Source: Epiperipatus broadwayi
Lineage: Eukaryota; Onychophora; Udeonychophora; Euonychophora; Peripatidae
Assembly: GCA_028023455.1 (NCBI GenBank)
Contig: JAQFVV010000002.1
Span: 33,117,725-33,181,724, forward strand
Reading direction: 5' to 3'
Length of the DNA stretch: 64,000 bases
The notes beneath the pieces are model-generated. The model was not told where the DNA came from, did not search any database, and saw only the letters and a program-made list of their open reading frames with translations. This document shows, one piece after another, positions 24,500 through 36,100 of this stretch (its first letter is position 1; each line of letters starts with the position of its first letter). The translations under genes were made by a program, and so were the position numbers.

Positions 24500-25465
24500 T
24501 CAGGTACTTAATGAGTCCAACTAACAGAAGACTCAATTCAAAAGGTTCCGCAGTAAAAGAATGCTTAATATTTCGATTGGAGTCAAAAATGAAACCAGGT
24601 ACGTCCTTCATATTATTATCACTACTCATACTATCCATACTACTATTAATATCATCAGTTTTAGCTTCTATACTATCTATATTCTCCTTTATATATTCCA
24701 TCTTTGTTTCCAAATTATCTATCAGTTTTGGTTGCCATGGTAGCCTTCATATCCTCTATCTTAGTGGTCCTGGGTTTGGTGAAACTGCTTAATTTTATTA
24801 TCAATTCGGGTAGTAATGCTTTCCATAAATCCAGTGAATCACTCTTGACACTGCATGTTCCCTATGTTTACCTCTATTTCTCATCTCTTCTACATCTTGC
24901 TTCAATTCCATATTACTGTTATGCATTTTATCCATCTCCGAAGATAACCGCTCCATGTCTGTGGACAATTTCATTTCAATGCCACTAATTCTCTTCTCAA
25001 CTTTCTCATCCAATTTTTCAATATCTTTCTTCAGATCTCTTAAACCATGTTTTCTTTCAATTCAGTTTCTATTCTGTCCATATCAGCCTTGGTTACCATG
25101 TTATCCATCCGACCACTCATGTTGCTCAAATCAGCCTTGATTGCATCTATCTGACCACTCATGTTGCTTACATCAGTCTTGATTGCACCTATCTGATCAC
25201 ATCATTTTGAGCATTTGCATCATAGCTGCCCCATCTGCTGTAATGTGAGTTGTCAGCTTGAGGTGGTTTTCTGATTTCATTAATAGGGGTCTCCTGGTTT
25301 TGAGAAACTGGCTCTATTCTTGCATTGACAAAGAATGTTCAGTTCCCACCATTGAACCCGCTGGGTACATGTATGTCTAGTGACCCTTCTTGTCCCACAT
25401 CAGGATCACCCTCACCTTCATTGCTACTAACATCCTGTGGCTTTACATTTGATTCTTTATCCATA
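24500..25465 (-). pseudogene. Gag-like coiled-coil frame of the LTR element
   Basis: A minus-strand frame starts MDKESNVKPQDVSSNEGEGD and passes a stop. It then shows repeated units of the type IDAIKADLSNMSGQ, a long helix (MDEKVEKRISGIEMKLSTDM) and another coiled-coil run (IKENIDSIEAKTDDINSSMD). Stops and frameshifts break it. Length, position after the presumed 5' LTR and repetitive heptads suggest gag. The apparent plus-strand membrane frames here are only its antisense. Confidence 0.5.
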
Positions 25466-26009
25466 CTCGCTAAATTTTTCCCCCTTCTAAGTAACATGCA
25501 AAATATTTCCCCCTTCTAAGTAACATGCAAAATATTTTTCTTTGGAATATTTATTCTATAAACACAGTTCTTTTCTATACAATACTTATAACATGTCATA
25601 GGATTTCCTACCAACTTGTGATATCTCATGTGAATATTTTGGTTACCTTAAGTATTTTATACCTCATTGTTATCAATGCCGGTTTTACATATTTTGCCCT
25701 TTATCTGCCTCACTTGCCTACTCTTATTAGATTCTTGATCATCTATTTAGTTTTGGTTTCTATTTATCAATTCATACTTTCACTCGAAGTTATTTGGAGT
25801 TATTATTGATTGACTTAAGTTAATTATACCATTAAGTTGCCATATTGTTTAATCCATAGGGTTATATAACATATAGTCTGTTAAATGACTAACTAAAATA
25901 TGATGTACCAAGTTATACTGAAATTATGGACAATTTCTCATAAATTCAATTTGTTTCACACTAAAAATATATGGTAAAACCTGATATTTAATTCTCTAAA
26001 GCTCAACAC

Positions 26010-26410
26010 ATTGTGTACCAAAATGTAATAGACCTAACTATTCACATGTCGTGAACCTAAGAACTCATGCCTACCACATTGCATGCCAAAAATGTAAGAC
26101 CTTAACGGGAATGAATTCACTAATTGGCTAGTACGAACGCAACATGGTAGTCAACTTACAGTAAGTCTATATGTACTGGTGCACCTATTATTTAGACACC
26201 ACTGTTGATTGTGCCAAAAATATAAGACCACAGTCTGCACATGTGGTGAACCTAAGTATTCACTCCTATCATGCTGCACACCAAAAATGTAACAGTATAC
26301 TTGTCACCAACAATCATCAACTAACTGAGCCCACGATGGTGCACCAAAAATGTAACACTGTCAGATGTAATTGCTCTAACTGTTCATGCCCAAAATGTAA
26401 TGGACTGTGG
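26010..26410 (-). repeat. Degenerate repeat of a primer-binding-site-like motif
   Basis: CCAAAATGTAA-type motifs occur on the plus strand at about 26018, 26087, 26212, 26281, 26344 and 26390, spaced roughly 45-125 bases. On the minus strand each reads TTACATTTTTGGYGC, as at an LTR/primer-site junction. Some flanks also repeat (CACATGTNGTGAACCTAAG). Confidence 0.5.
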
Positions 26411-26897
26411 CCTGGCACAATTTCCAGATGGATACTCAATGTATCAAAATGAAACAGTAAGCATTGATGGAGAATACGGAAAAAGATTTACATTATACTT
26501 TACCAATATTTGAGCTTGACTACAAAAGTTGAGCTAAATTTTATAACTTGATCAAAATACAATTTAAAATGGCATACCCAGAGCCCTCCCAACTTACGGG
26601 TCCTATTACATCTTGGAGTTCAAACTCAGTGAAGAAATTTGCCTTTAACTCTACTCAAGGATGGATTTAAATAGGATGGCAATAACATGACCTCTATATA
26701 GGTCCCTAATGGCTTTTTACTAATGAATATATTAAAAATGTCTACACATGTACGATAGATATTCTGGTGAGTGAAGTATGAATGATGCTTGATAATCTAG
26801 AGACCAGAGAAACAAAGATTTTAACTTCAACAACAAATATTTATTAACAAAATCTGGGTTAAATTTATAGCCTTTATAACTTAATAAAATATAAATA
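26353..26897 (-). repeat. LTR-like repeat, right copy
   Basis: Second copy of the repeat at 20355-20912. On the minus strand it would be the 5' LTR and is followed by TGTTACATTTTTGGTGC, a position and sequence compatible with a primer-binding site. Related copies of that motif recur to about 26010. Confidence 0.6.
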
Positions 26898-29711
26898 TAA
26901 TAATATTAAATCGTGCTGTCACACTTCCAACGTAAAGCTGTAACAACAAATAAAAAACTAAATTAAATGGCTGAGCGTTTTCAAGATGTACTTCTCATAT
27001 TCATAGCCAGTTATGATTCTTTCTTTGAAATCATTATATAAATAAATACCATATGCAAATTCTATGCAAATGAGTCACTAAGACCATCTTTTAGATATAA
27101 CAAAACATGCATCCATACGAATAATGGCGGAGTCCTCTGCTAGAAAGTAAGATATTCTTAAAAGTTTGAACCTTTTTTCAAGTACAAACATAGAACGTCA
27201 CAAAATTACAAAAAAATCAAAGTAATAATAAAATGAGAAAGTGAAATTTAATCAACCATTCTGCTGTAGAAGCAGATACTTATATTTTATCATAGACTAT
27301 GTTTTTATTTGCACTTCCTTTGTCATATTTAGTGGAATATGGGTTCAGCACATTCACAAATCGCTAATATCAATGGTTTAAAAATATTGCTGACAAAAAT
27401 AAAGCCTAAAATTAATAATGTGGTAGCAGCACACCAGGTTCAAAACATGATTTTTATTTTAATATTCTTCATTATCTTAATGTTCTTTGTGTATGAATAT
27501 AACAGTGGTTAATTTTAAAAAATAATTTTATAATTTAGTTTCAAGATGTCATATCTTTTTTACTGTTTTCGAATATAGATAGAAACATAGGTACATAAAA
27601 AAATGTAAATTTGCCACATTGTCTTTGCATTGGCTTCAAGAAGATAGACTGCTTTGGGGGGGGTGCTGAGCAATTTTTTCACTGAAATGTGGCAATAGAC
27701 CAAATAAATTTTGGAATCTCTGGACTAGATGATTCAAGATTAATAGTTTGTTAGTATATACTAGCAACTTAATAATTTATAAGTAATTTACTCGAGCAGA
27801 TTTTTTTAATATATGTCTTGAGAATTTGCCCTCTCCATCAATTTAGAAATATCATAATTAAGCAACTAAGACAACCAATACATCAACTTCAGTCAGTTTT
27901 TCTTAAATTCCATCTCAAAATTAGACAGCTTTGAAAGCACGTGATCTATTTTAAGTTTTGCATTTTAGAGGAAAAAAAATTAATTCATAATAAATTAAAT
28001 ATGGAGTAGTTATTTTTTTGTAGAAAAAAGTTGCCAAATAATAAGGCACTACACAGCAACTTGAATGATGGTAATAAGTATAGCAAATGTAATTTATTAG
28101 AATAATTAAAATTTTCTAATTACTGTACTTTCAAAGCAAAAAAAATGTTTCTTATTGAAATGAATTTTTTCAATTTATCATTAGAACAACAACTGAGGAA
28201 CATCTCACTTCTCAAATGGTAATAAAAGATCAGTTTTCTTGGAAATTATTTTTTGGTGGGAAAAATTGGTTTTTCGTGTTTTAGTGATATTTAATGGCAA
28301 TAATTAATTATGTTACATAAAAGCAATAAAAAAAAATTGGAAGATTTTAATATGTATATTGTCTGAAAAAAACAATCCATAACTAAAACTAAATGTTGGT
28401 AATAAATATTTAAAATATAATTTCAAAGATCACATAATAAACAGGAAACTTATAGTTGCTTACATTTAAGGTTTTCTATTTTAAATTTATCCCCCACCCC
28501 ACCCCAATATTTTCAATGAAAATTGATCTTTTATTGCCCATGTTCATCATTAATTGTTGTAATGTAAATGAAAAAATTGTCATTCTCAAAAAAAAAAATC
28601 CCCCATTTTAAAATTATTAATAGGAAAACATTAACTTTACTATGGTATAAATTGCTTTGCTACATTTATTATCATCATTCAAGTCCATGTGGATTTTTTA
28701 AAAATTATTTTCAGTATTTTTTATTGATTTGTTATTGAATTTTTTTTTTATAAGACAAATACATAAATATGGAACATTTAATTTATAGATTAATTTCTTC
28801 ACTGATTTTTTTTCTATAAAGTGCCATCTGGTAGATAGATTGTGAAATGTAAGATAAATCACATACTATAACAGTACCAATATGATTTTATGTTGGCTAT
28901 GTGATAGTACACCAGCAGGCAATGGCGCAATGAAACAAAACAAATCAGGACTATCTCTGTGCGCATGTTATTTAAAGTCATCCATATTTGACTGTAAATA
29001 AATTAATATAATTTAAATTTAATCTTACGAATAGTCTCTTTCTTTCTACTTGTAGAATATGATAATTCATTATTAAAATGTTACAAAAATATTTTCATTA
29101 TAATGAAACAAAAAAAGAAATGAATATTAAAACATTTTGTAGATGTTTTAGACCTTAACAAATAGAAAAAAAATTGTTAAAAAAAAGTCAAGTATTTAAA
29201 AAATGAAGAAAAACAATAACGTAAAACATATGTAAATAATATTTTTGTTATGAATAATTAATGTACTGTAATATCATTATTTTCTTTCATTTGTTATCGT
29301 TAGCTTATTTTGAATTATATTTACAATCAAAGCAATTATAATTATTTAAATTGTTTATAAACTTTTTCTATATAAAAGCACAATTAGGACTTAGTAACAA
29401 TGAAATTTTAGATAAATATACTTCTGGGAAAAAATAAATAGTTAATAAGAGAAAACTAAACAAAAAGAATATTGTGTTTTCTTTATAGATATTTGTTCAT
29501 AATTATGCGAGCAGATAAATATGAACTCCATATCATGTTATGAATTTTATACATTGAAGCTAATATGTTACAAACCTGTTTCAAATTTTTTTTTTTTTAA
29601 ATTACAAATACATTCAATTTTTATTCTGAAGATTCATTAGTTAAACGAGAATATGAGAAAAATAATAATAATAATAAACAAACTAAATTATAGCTTTATA
29701 CATGTTTTTTT
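26898..29711. other. AT-rich intergenic DNA downstream of DEGS1
   Basis: There are many homopolymer runs; no repeat or exon was recognised. A distal DEGS1 3' UTR could extend into its right part. Confidence 0.5.
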
Positions 29712-29717
29712 TTTATT
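29712..29717 (-). terminator. Possible DEGS1 polyadenylation signal
   Basis: This is the first AATAAA seen on the minus strand after the stop codon, about 265 bases downstream. In DNA this AT-rich the hexamer occurs often by chance, so the call is tentative; the 3' UTR could be longer. Confidence 0.3.
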
Positions 29718-29980
29718 TGTTTGTTATGTATTCTATACAAAATATTTTGAAAACATATTAAAAATATATAAAAGTTGTTATACATATATACAAATAAATA
29801 ATGAAATTTGTATTTATCGTAAAAATTATCACATTTCTTAAAGCAAATATCTTTTTTTTTAAAGATTTATGTACAATCTTAAGAAATATTTAGGTGTTAT
29901 CTTTACAATTAGTCAATAAAGATTAATTACTGATGGACTTCTCTGGATAATTTATAAAACCAACAAAAAAAGAATATGTT

Positions 29981-30133
29981 TCAATCTTCCTTTTCATCTG
30001 CATTGAATTTGCTGGCTCGTTTAATTCTAGCATAGGGTCCGATATCAGGATCCATAATAAAATCATAGAGAACTTTAATCCAGGAATTATGTTGTGGTAA
30101 ATTATCATAATATTCGGGTGCAATTTTCTTTAT
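29981..30133 (-). CDS. DEGS1: DEGS1 exon 3, C-terminal 50 residues and stop
   Basis: The acceptor is TTTGTAG, and the exon starts ATA AAG AAA. It encodes the conserved block [18 protein letters not shown] and a tail ending FNADEKED, with TGA at 29983-29981. Phase 0 joins exon 2 exactly. Fifty residues match the length expected for the family's C-terminal segment. Confidence 0.95.
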   Translation of the reverse strand: MKKIAPEYYDNLPQHNSWIKVLYDFIMDPDIGPYARIKRASKFNADEKED

Positions 30134-33100
30134 CTACAAATAATAAATTTAATTAATCAAATTAAATAATTAATTCACAAATGTATGCATGTATGTAACA
30201 TTTTAAAAAAAAATATGTAAAAGGTACTTTTTTTTTTTACTTTAAAAATTATAAAAACAAATTTAAAAAATAAAAGCAACATAAATGCCCATTTATTTCA
30301 TTTGAAGAATTTTTATTTCATTAAACAGACTATCATAATCAGTGAACTAATCAAACTAGTACATTTGTCTATTTATAATTCGGTTTTATATAATCGAAAC
30401 TACTTCATTTTACCCGCTTAAATCTTCTTTTTTTATTTTAATTATATACCACAGACTTAACCATTAATTGTTTTTAAATTTTTTTTTTAAAAGTTAATTT
30501 ATCTTTCTTTTAATAACTTTTAGAATCATCCAAATCCTCTTCATTATGGGTTTCTTTTTTTTTTCTTTTTTTTTTTTGTCCAATTTCATTAATTGGACAT
30601 TTTTTATTTCTGTAAAAAAGTGCTGAGAATATCATAGTTAATATAGTTTTTCTTTGAGCATCTATTTTCACTTATTAATATAAAAATATTCTCTACACCT
30701 TGATCTTCTCTTAAATTTAATTATTATATGTCTACATATTGTAGAAATATAATATATGAAAGAGAGAAAAATGTTAAAATTCATTATTAAGATATCAATC
30801 CATTCAAAAATTGTTCCAAATCTCTGACATTTTAAAGATACCACTACTAAAGAATAATAGACAGGCAGTCATCCACAATCTAAAATATTATCTAGAATTG
30901 TCCAAGGAGATAATTTGGAATTTTACACTTGTCATTGTTGAGTAGATACCAATATCAACTATATGTTGGATAAAAAAAGGGTTCTTATTTAAGATATATA
31001 ATGAACTATCAATTTATTTATCTCCAAGATAATAAACTCTTAGCTTTATCTAAAGAGACTGTAGATGTAAGGTAAATTTCCAGGTGATCTATTCTTCTAG
31101 TTTAGAAAAAAAAACTATCAGATAATATATAATTCAATATCTTCACTATCCCTTTACCAAAACAACTAAACTTTTGATTTTTTTAAAGAATATTACTTTT
31201 TTCTCTTTAGACTGAATCTGCAGCCTTCATCAGAGATATGTAAATATTTTACAATATTATACTGCAATATGAAGTGTAGAATTTAATACTTAACATAATG
31301 CAAAATGTAATATAAAATATTTACATATCTCTGATAAAGTCTCCATGTTTAGCCAAAACATTTATAAGAAAATAAAACGTTTAAAAAATATGAAAAAGCT
31401 ATAATCTTCCGGTTATTAAAGTTTTGTGATATTTTTTAATCAGTATGCAGTTTCTTCTACATGTGGATGTATTTGTGTTTTGCAATTGATTTGTCAAAAC
31501 ACATTTCTAAAGTAGACTTTTTTCCACTCTCTCTTTATTATTATTATAGTGAATATGTGGAACATAACATCTTCAATCAATGTCAGATTTCTACTTGAGT
31601 TTAGTACTCATGTATTCAACTCTCCTATGAATTCAAGTATTGCAATTAACAACACACATTAAATGACAGATTTTGATCCTCAATATTTTCTCTATAGAAA
31701 TGTTTTGTTGTTTTTTTTTTTAAAAAAAGGTAGAATTTAGAAAAAAAAAAATCTTACATGAAAGTTTTTAAAAAATAAAACTAAAAGACAGTTGGTTTTT
31801 TTTTTTTTTTTTTGTTCTTTTATGTAAAATGATACAACTTTGAATATCTTTCTGAAAATATATTTTTTTTAAATATACTTTATAACTGGTATCTCTAATT
31901 ACAAAAAGAATATAGACATCAAAAGATAAAAGAAGATAAAGAAAAAAAATTGATTTTCTGCAACACTTTATATTCGTCAAAAATATGGATTCCAAATGAA
32001 GTGGTATAAGTTGAATACACAAATAATAGCTCAGAAATGAATAAAGGTTTAACTCAAAAGAAAAATCTTTTTTTCCCTAAATATTTTTCTTTAATTTATA
32101 AAATGTTCAAAGGAGAGTAATTTTATTCAAATTTTAATTATCTAAATTAAAATTTACTCTAAAAAATGGCAAATATAACTTGCATTTTTTTTTTTTTTTT
32201 AAACAACATTCTTTGTGAGTACATAAAATTCAATAAAATTAAAATAAAAAAAATTCCATTAAGATGGAAAGATTTTTTAAAATTCTTACATATTTATAAT
32301 CTCTTCTAAATCTTAGTTCACTTTGGATGGCTATAAAATAATTATCTTTTTTAATAATTAAGTAAACATAAATTATTGAAATTATTTTTTTTATCAATCT
32401 TGATTAGGAATTAAATAAGGCAATTCTTTAATTGTGATTTTAATAAATGATTTAACATTTTGCAGATTTTTTTTCCATCCGATTATTAAATTTTCCAATA
32501 ATACATATAAGCAAATCATTTAGAATAATGTAAAATTACAACCAAAAACTACATTAAACAAAAATAAAGCTAGAGAATTTTTCAGCCTTTAATTTCTAAA
32601 GTTTTTTTTTTTTTTGCTTTTTTGTTGATAGGTCTGCATAAAATATTCTCTTTTTCTTATCTGTTAGGATATTATCTCTTTTTTTAAAATTAAAAATACA
32701 TTCGCTGATTATTCTCTCAATAACGTAAAGAGTTTATGGATGAAGTTCTAAAACTCAGATCCCAGAAAAAAATGTGTTAACAGGATGAGCAGGCCAATTA
32801 TTACTGCTTGGCTACATTGCTCAATTCCTCATCATACCTTGGGGCAACAAACATATAATTACTATAATCCACCATCCGAAAAACTTTCTTTTAAATACCT
32901 ATCAGCAGTTCCTTCTTTTCCACACTCATAAATGAATTCTATTATTTTAAATCCTGATTTATACCTTCTATTAATGTAAATTTAAAATTTGTAATAGCAT
33001 AATTAACAATAAATCTCATTTGTAAGACCTCAGAATAAACTTCATTCACTTTTTTTGCTTAAATTTTCTTCTACGTTACTTGCTATAGTTTATTTTTCAA

Positions 33101-36100
33101 TATACTTTATAGGAAATAACTGCACAGTGAATATCGGCTTAATTACGTAATTAAAATATACATAATATAAAAAAAAAATATTTACCTCAGGCAATCTTGA
33201 TCCTGGTACACTGGGAAAGTCATGATGTTCATTGTGGTATCCAACATTAAATGTGATCCAATTCAACGGTCCATAATAAGAATATGTCTCAAAACCTTTT
33301 TTAAACATGTAATGCTCAGATATAAAGTGACCTGCAACTGGATGCAAACCCATTGCAAGCAGAGAACCTGCAATTAAATAAGTAAGAGCTCTCGGACCCC
33401 AAAAATATAATACGATGGCATCAAAAATAAACTGAACAGTTGTATTTATAATTTCTAAATTGCTCAAAGGTTTTGGTCTCATAAAAAGTGGTCTTAAAGC
33501 ATAAAAAAATGGCTGAAGAATAACCCATAAAAATTTTGTAAAAGTATTACGAAATAACTTAGCTTCCAGCTTCGACGGTATATCAACATCAAGCATGTCA
33601 TCTCCCTGATAACGATGATGTTCAAGATGATACTTTTTAAAAGTAATCGACATTGGAACACCAATAGGTAAATTTGCAAAAAATCCAAAAATCCTGTTGT
33701 ACATTGGCCGAGAGTGTCCAAATGCCAAATTGTGAGCAATTTCATGTATGGCTAAACTCAAAGAATGATTAATAACTCCTCCAAAACAATATGCTGCAAT
33801 GAATATAAACGGCCATGATGCATCCTTGATAAAATAACAGGCAACTAACTGAACCAACACCATAAGTACAACAATATACTTAAACCTTGTATCAAATCCC
33901 ATAAGTGTTTTTATTTGGGGATATTTTTCTAAAAAAAAAAAAAAGATTTAAGATGAGAATTCAGTTTAATAATTAAAAAATAAATGTTACTTAACATATA
34001 CAATTTTTTTTAATATAATTGAATTAATGAAGTTTATAATACAGTAATATTCCAATATTTAATGCCATTTGAGTCGAAGCTTTCCTGTGGATAATAGTGA
34101 AATTTACATGTGTTTAACATATGCAAAGTAGATACATTTATAGTACAATTTATTTTTAGAATATACAAATTCAGATATCAACTAAAATTAACAAAAAAAT
34201 AGAGTAATACATTATGAAAAACACAGTATGTGGTAGAACTGTTATTATCTGATGTGTTACATAAAACTGTAATATCATAACTCACAATTGACATAATGAG
34301 TACACTTTTTTTGCTACATCACAACAATGTGAGTACTTGAGATTAAGCGAATGCATAAGACAGAGAATGATTGAAATAAGAAAATGATTTATGCAATATG
34401 GGCAAGTACACTGAACACAAGATTTAAGAAGCGCTTTTTTTACTTTCAAATATTGAATCTGTATTTTGAGAGTGGAGACATGAAAGAATTACTATGTTAG
34501 AAATATGTACTCAAACTTGGAGATTCACAGTAATGTTAAATTACTTGCCTTCAAGAAAATAAATATGTATAATTGAAAGAAAGATTCAATATGTTGTAGT
34601 TATTGATCGCATGACGACGCTAGTTGAGTATAAGATGAAGGAAAAAAAAACCAAAGTAATCAAGGTAGAAAAATTATATATAATTACTGCAATTAAATCA
34701 GTAATAACAATAAACTAGCTTACAATTTATCCTTGAAGCCATAAACAGCTAAGCAAGCCTTAATAACTATCAAATAAATATGGAGAAATGTATATTAAAA
34801 TATAACAAGAAAAGATTAAAAATGTAATAACATGGCTAAGAGAACAAACCAGTATTTGACATCATAAAAAGAATTAAAAGTGAAATAGAATTAGACTGGA
34901 TGTATTGCTAGAAGAAAATGATAATAGATAGACTGTAAAAGTTTTAAATCAAATCCCAAGAGATTGTAAAAACCCAAAAATAGACCAAATGTGAGATGAA
35001 TGAAATTAGAAAGTTCACTGGTGTAATATGGAGAGGGGAAAAGCTTAAAATAGGAGAAACTGTATTGGTAGCATTTAAAAATAGATAAATGAATAAGAAG
35101 AAATTTTTTTAAAAACATTGCATAGATTTGTAAAAAAATTTAACAGATGCTCGTCATAAGAACGTATCTGCAAAAATATATGTAAAATTTTAATTCTTTT
35201 AAAGGTGAATTATCAGATTTTGGTACCTAATTTTTTCTAACATTAAATGCCTTTTATCTATAAGTTAGAATGGAATTTTTCTAAACCAAAAGTATGGTAA
35301 TTGTGTGATACTAAATAAAAACAGATAGTTGTACCTCTACTATGGCATTCTGCAGTCACACCCATACTCTGCACTGGAGAAAGGTATAACATTCTGCCTG
35401 AAAGTCTAATATGTAAATACCAAAATTATTATACCAAAGTCATTGCAGAAAAAACAAGATTTTATCAACAAGTCGAACCAATCCAAATCATTCAACGGAC
35501 ACTTGATAATCTACAATATTTTGCAGGTCATACATACCAACCATAAAAATTTAATTACATGATCCATTTTTATAAAATAACTGTATTTTATACCAATAGG
35601 ATAAGTTTTTTTTTTTAAAAAATTCTTATTTCATTTTTTAGATTTTATTTTTGAAGTCTGAAATTTGGTAAATTTCATTTCTGTAAGAGCAAACTTTATT
35701 AAAAATAGATCAAAATTTTACTGATATATTTAATGACTTGTACTTTAAAAAAAAAAAGTTTTATATACTTGGGTCTATGACTTAATGAGAAAAAAAGAGT
35801 TCTAATTGTATGATTGCAGAGAGAGAAAAAATAGTAAAAAATTTTATAACCACAGAAAATGCAGCGAAAGAAACTAGTAGTATTAATCAATTAGTTTTCA
35901 AAAGAAGGTGAGGAATCTAATCTTGAAATGAGATTATTTGCATATAAATAAGTATCAAATTTTCTATAAACATTATAAGACAAGTGTTTCAAAACACAGA
36001 AATAACACACACATAAAGCTTTATACATATTAATAATAAACAAAATATGTATGCACATGTTTATTATTATTGCTTTTGCAAATGTACTAATCCAATGCCT

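Larger units (their letters stand above)
20355..26897 (-). mobile_element. Degraded LTR retrotransposon (Ty3/gypsy-like), minus strand
   Basis: Order on the minus strand: LTR, repeated ACATTTTTGG motif, gag-like coiled-coil frames (25465-24500), integrase C-terminal pieces (24140-24000 and 23850-23370), an unassigned stretch, LTR. No protease, reverse transcriptase or RNase H was recognised, so much of pol is deleted or too decayed. Two separate integrase C-terminal pieces suggest rearrangement or nesting. Confidence 0.55.

Noticed and set aside
24511-24988. Plus-strand frames that look like membrane proteins (Leu/Ile/Ser-rich)
   Set aside because: They are the antisense of the minus-strand gag-like coiled-coil frames.
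26010-26410. CRISPR-like spaced repeats
   Set aside because: Repeat units are irregular in length and spacing and lie in eukaryotic LTR-element DNA.
33090-33902. A single 270-residue desaturase frame beginning MGFDTRFKY
   Set aside because: It lacks the conserved N-terminus and runs past a GTAAAT donor. Exons 1 and 3 with matching phases restore the full family sequence.
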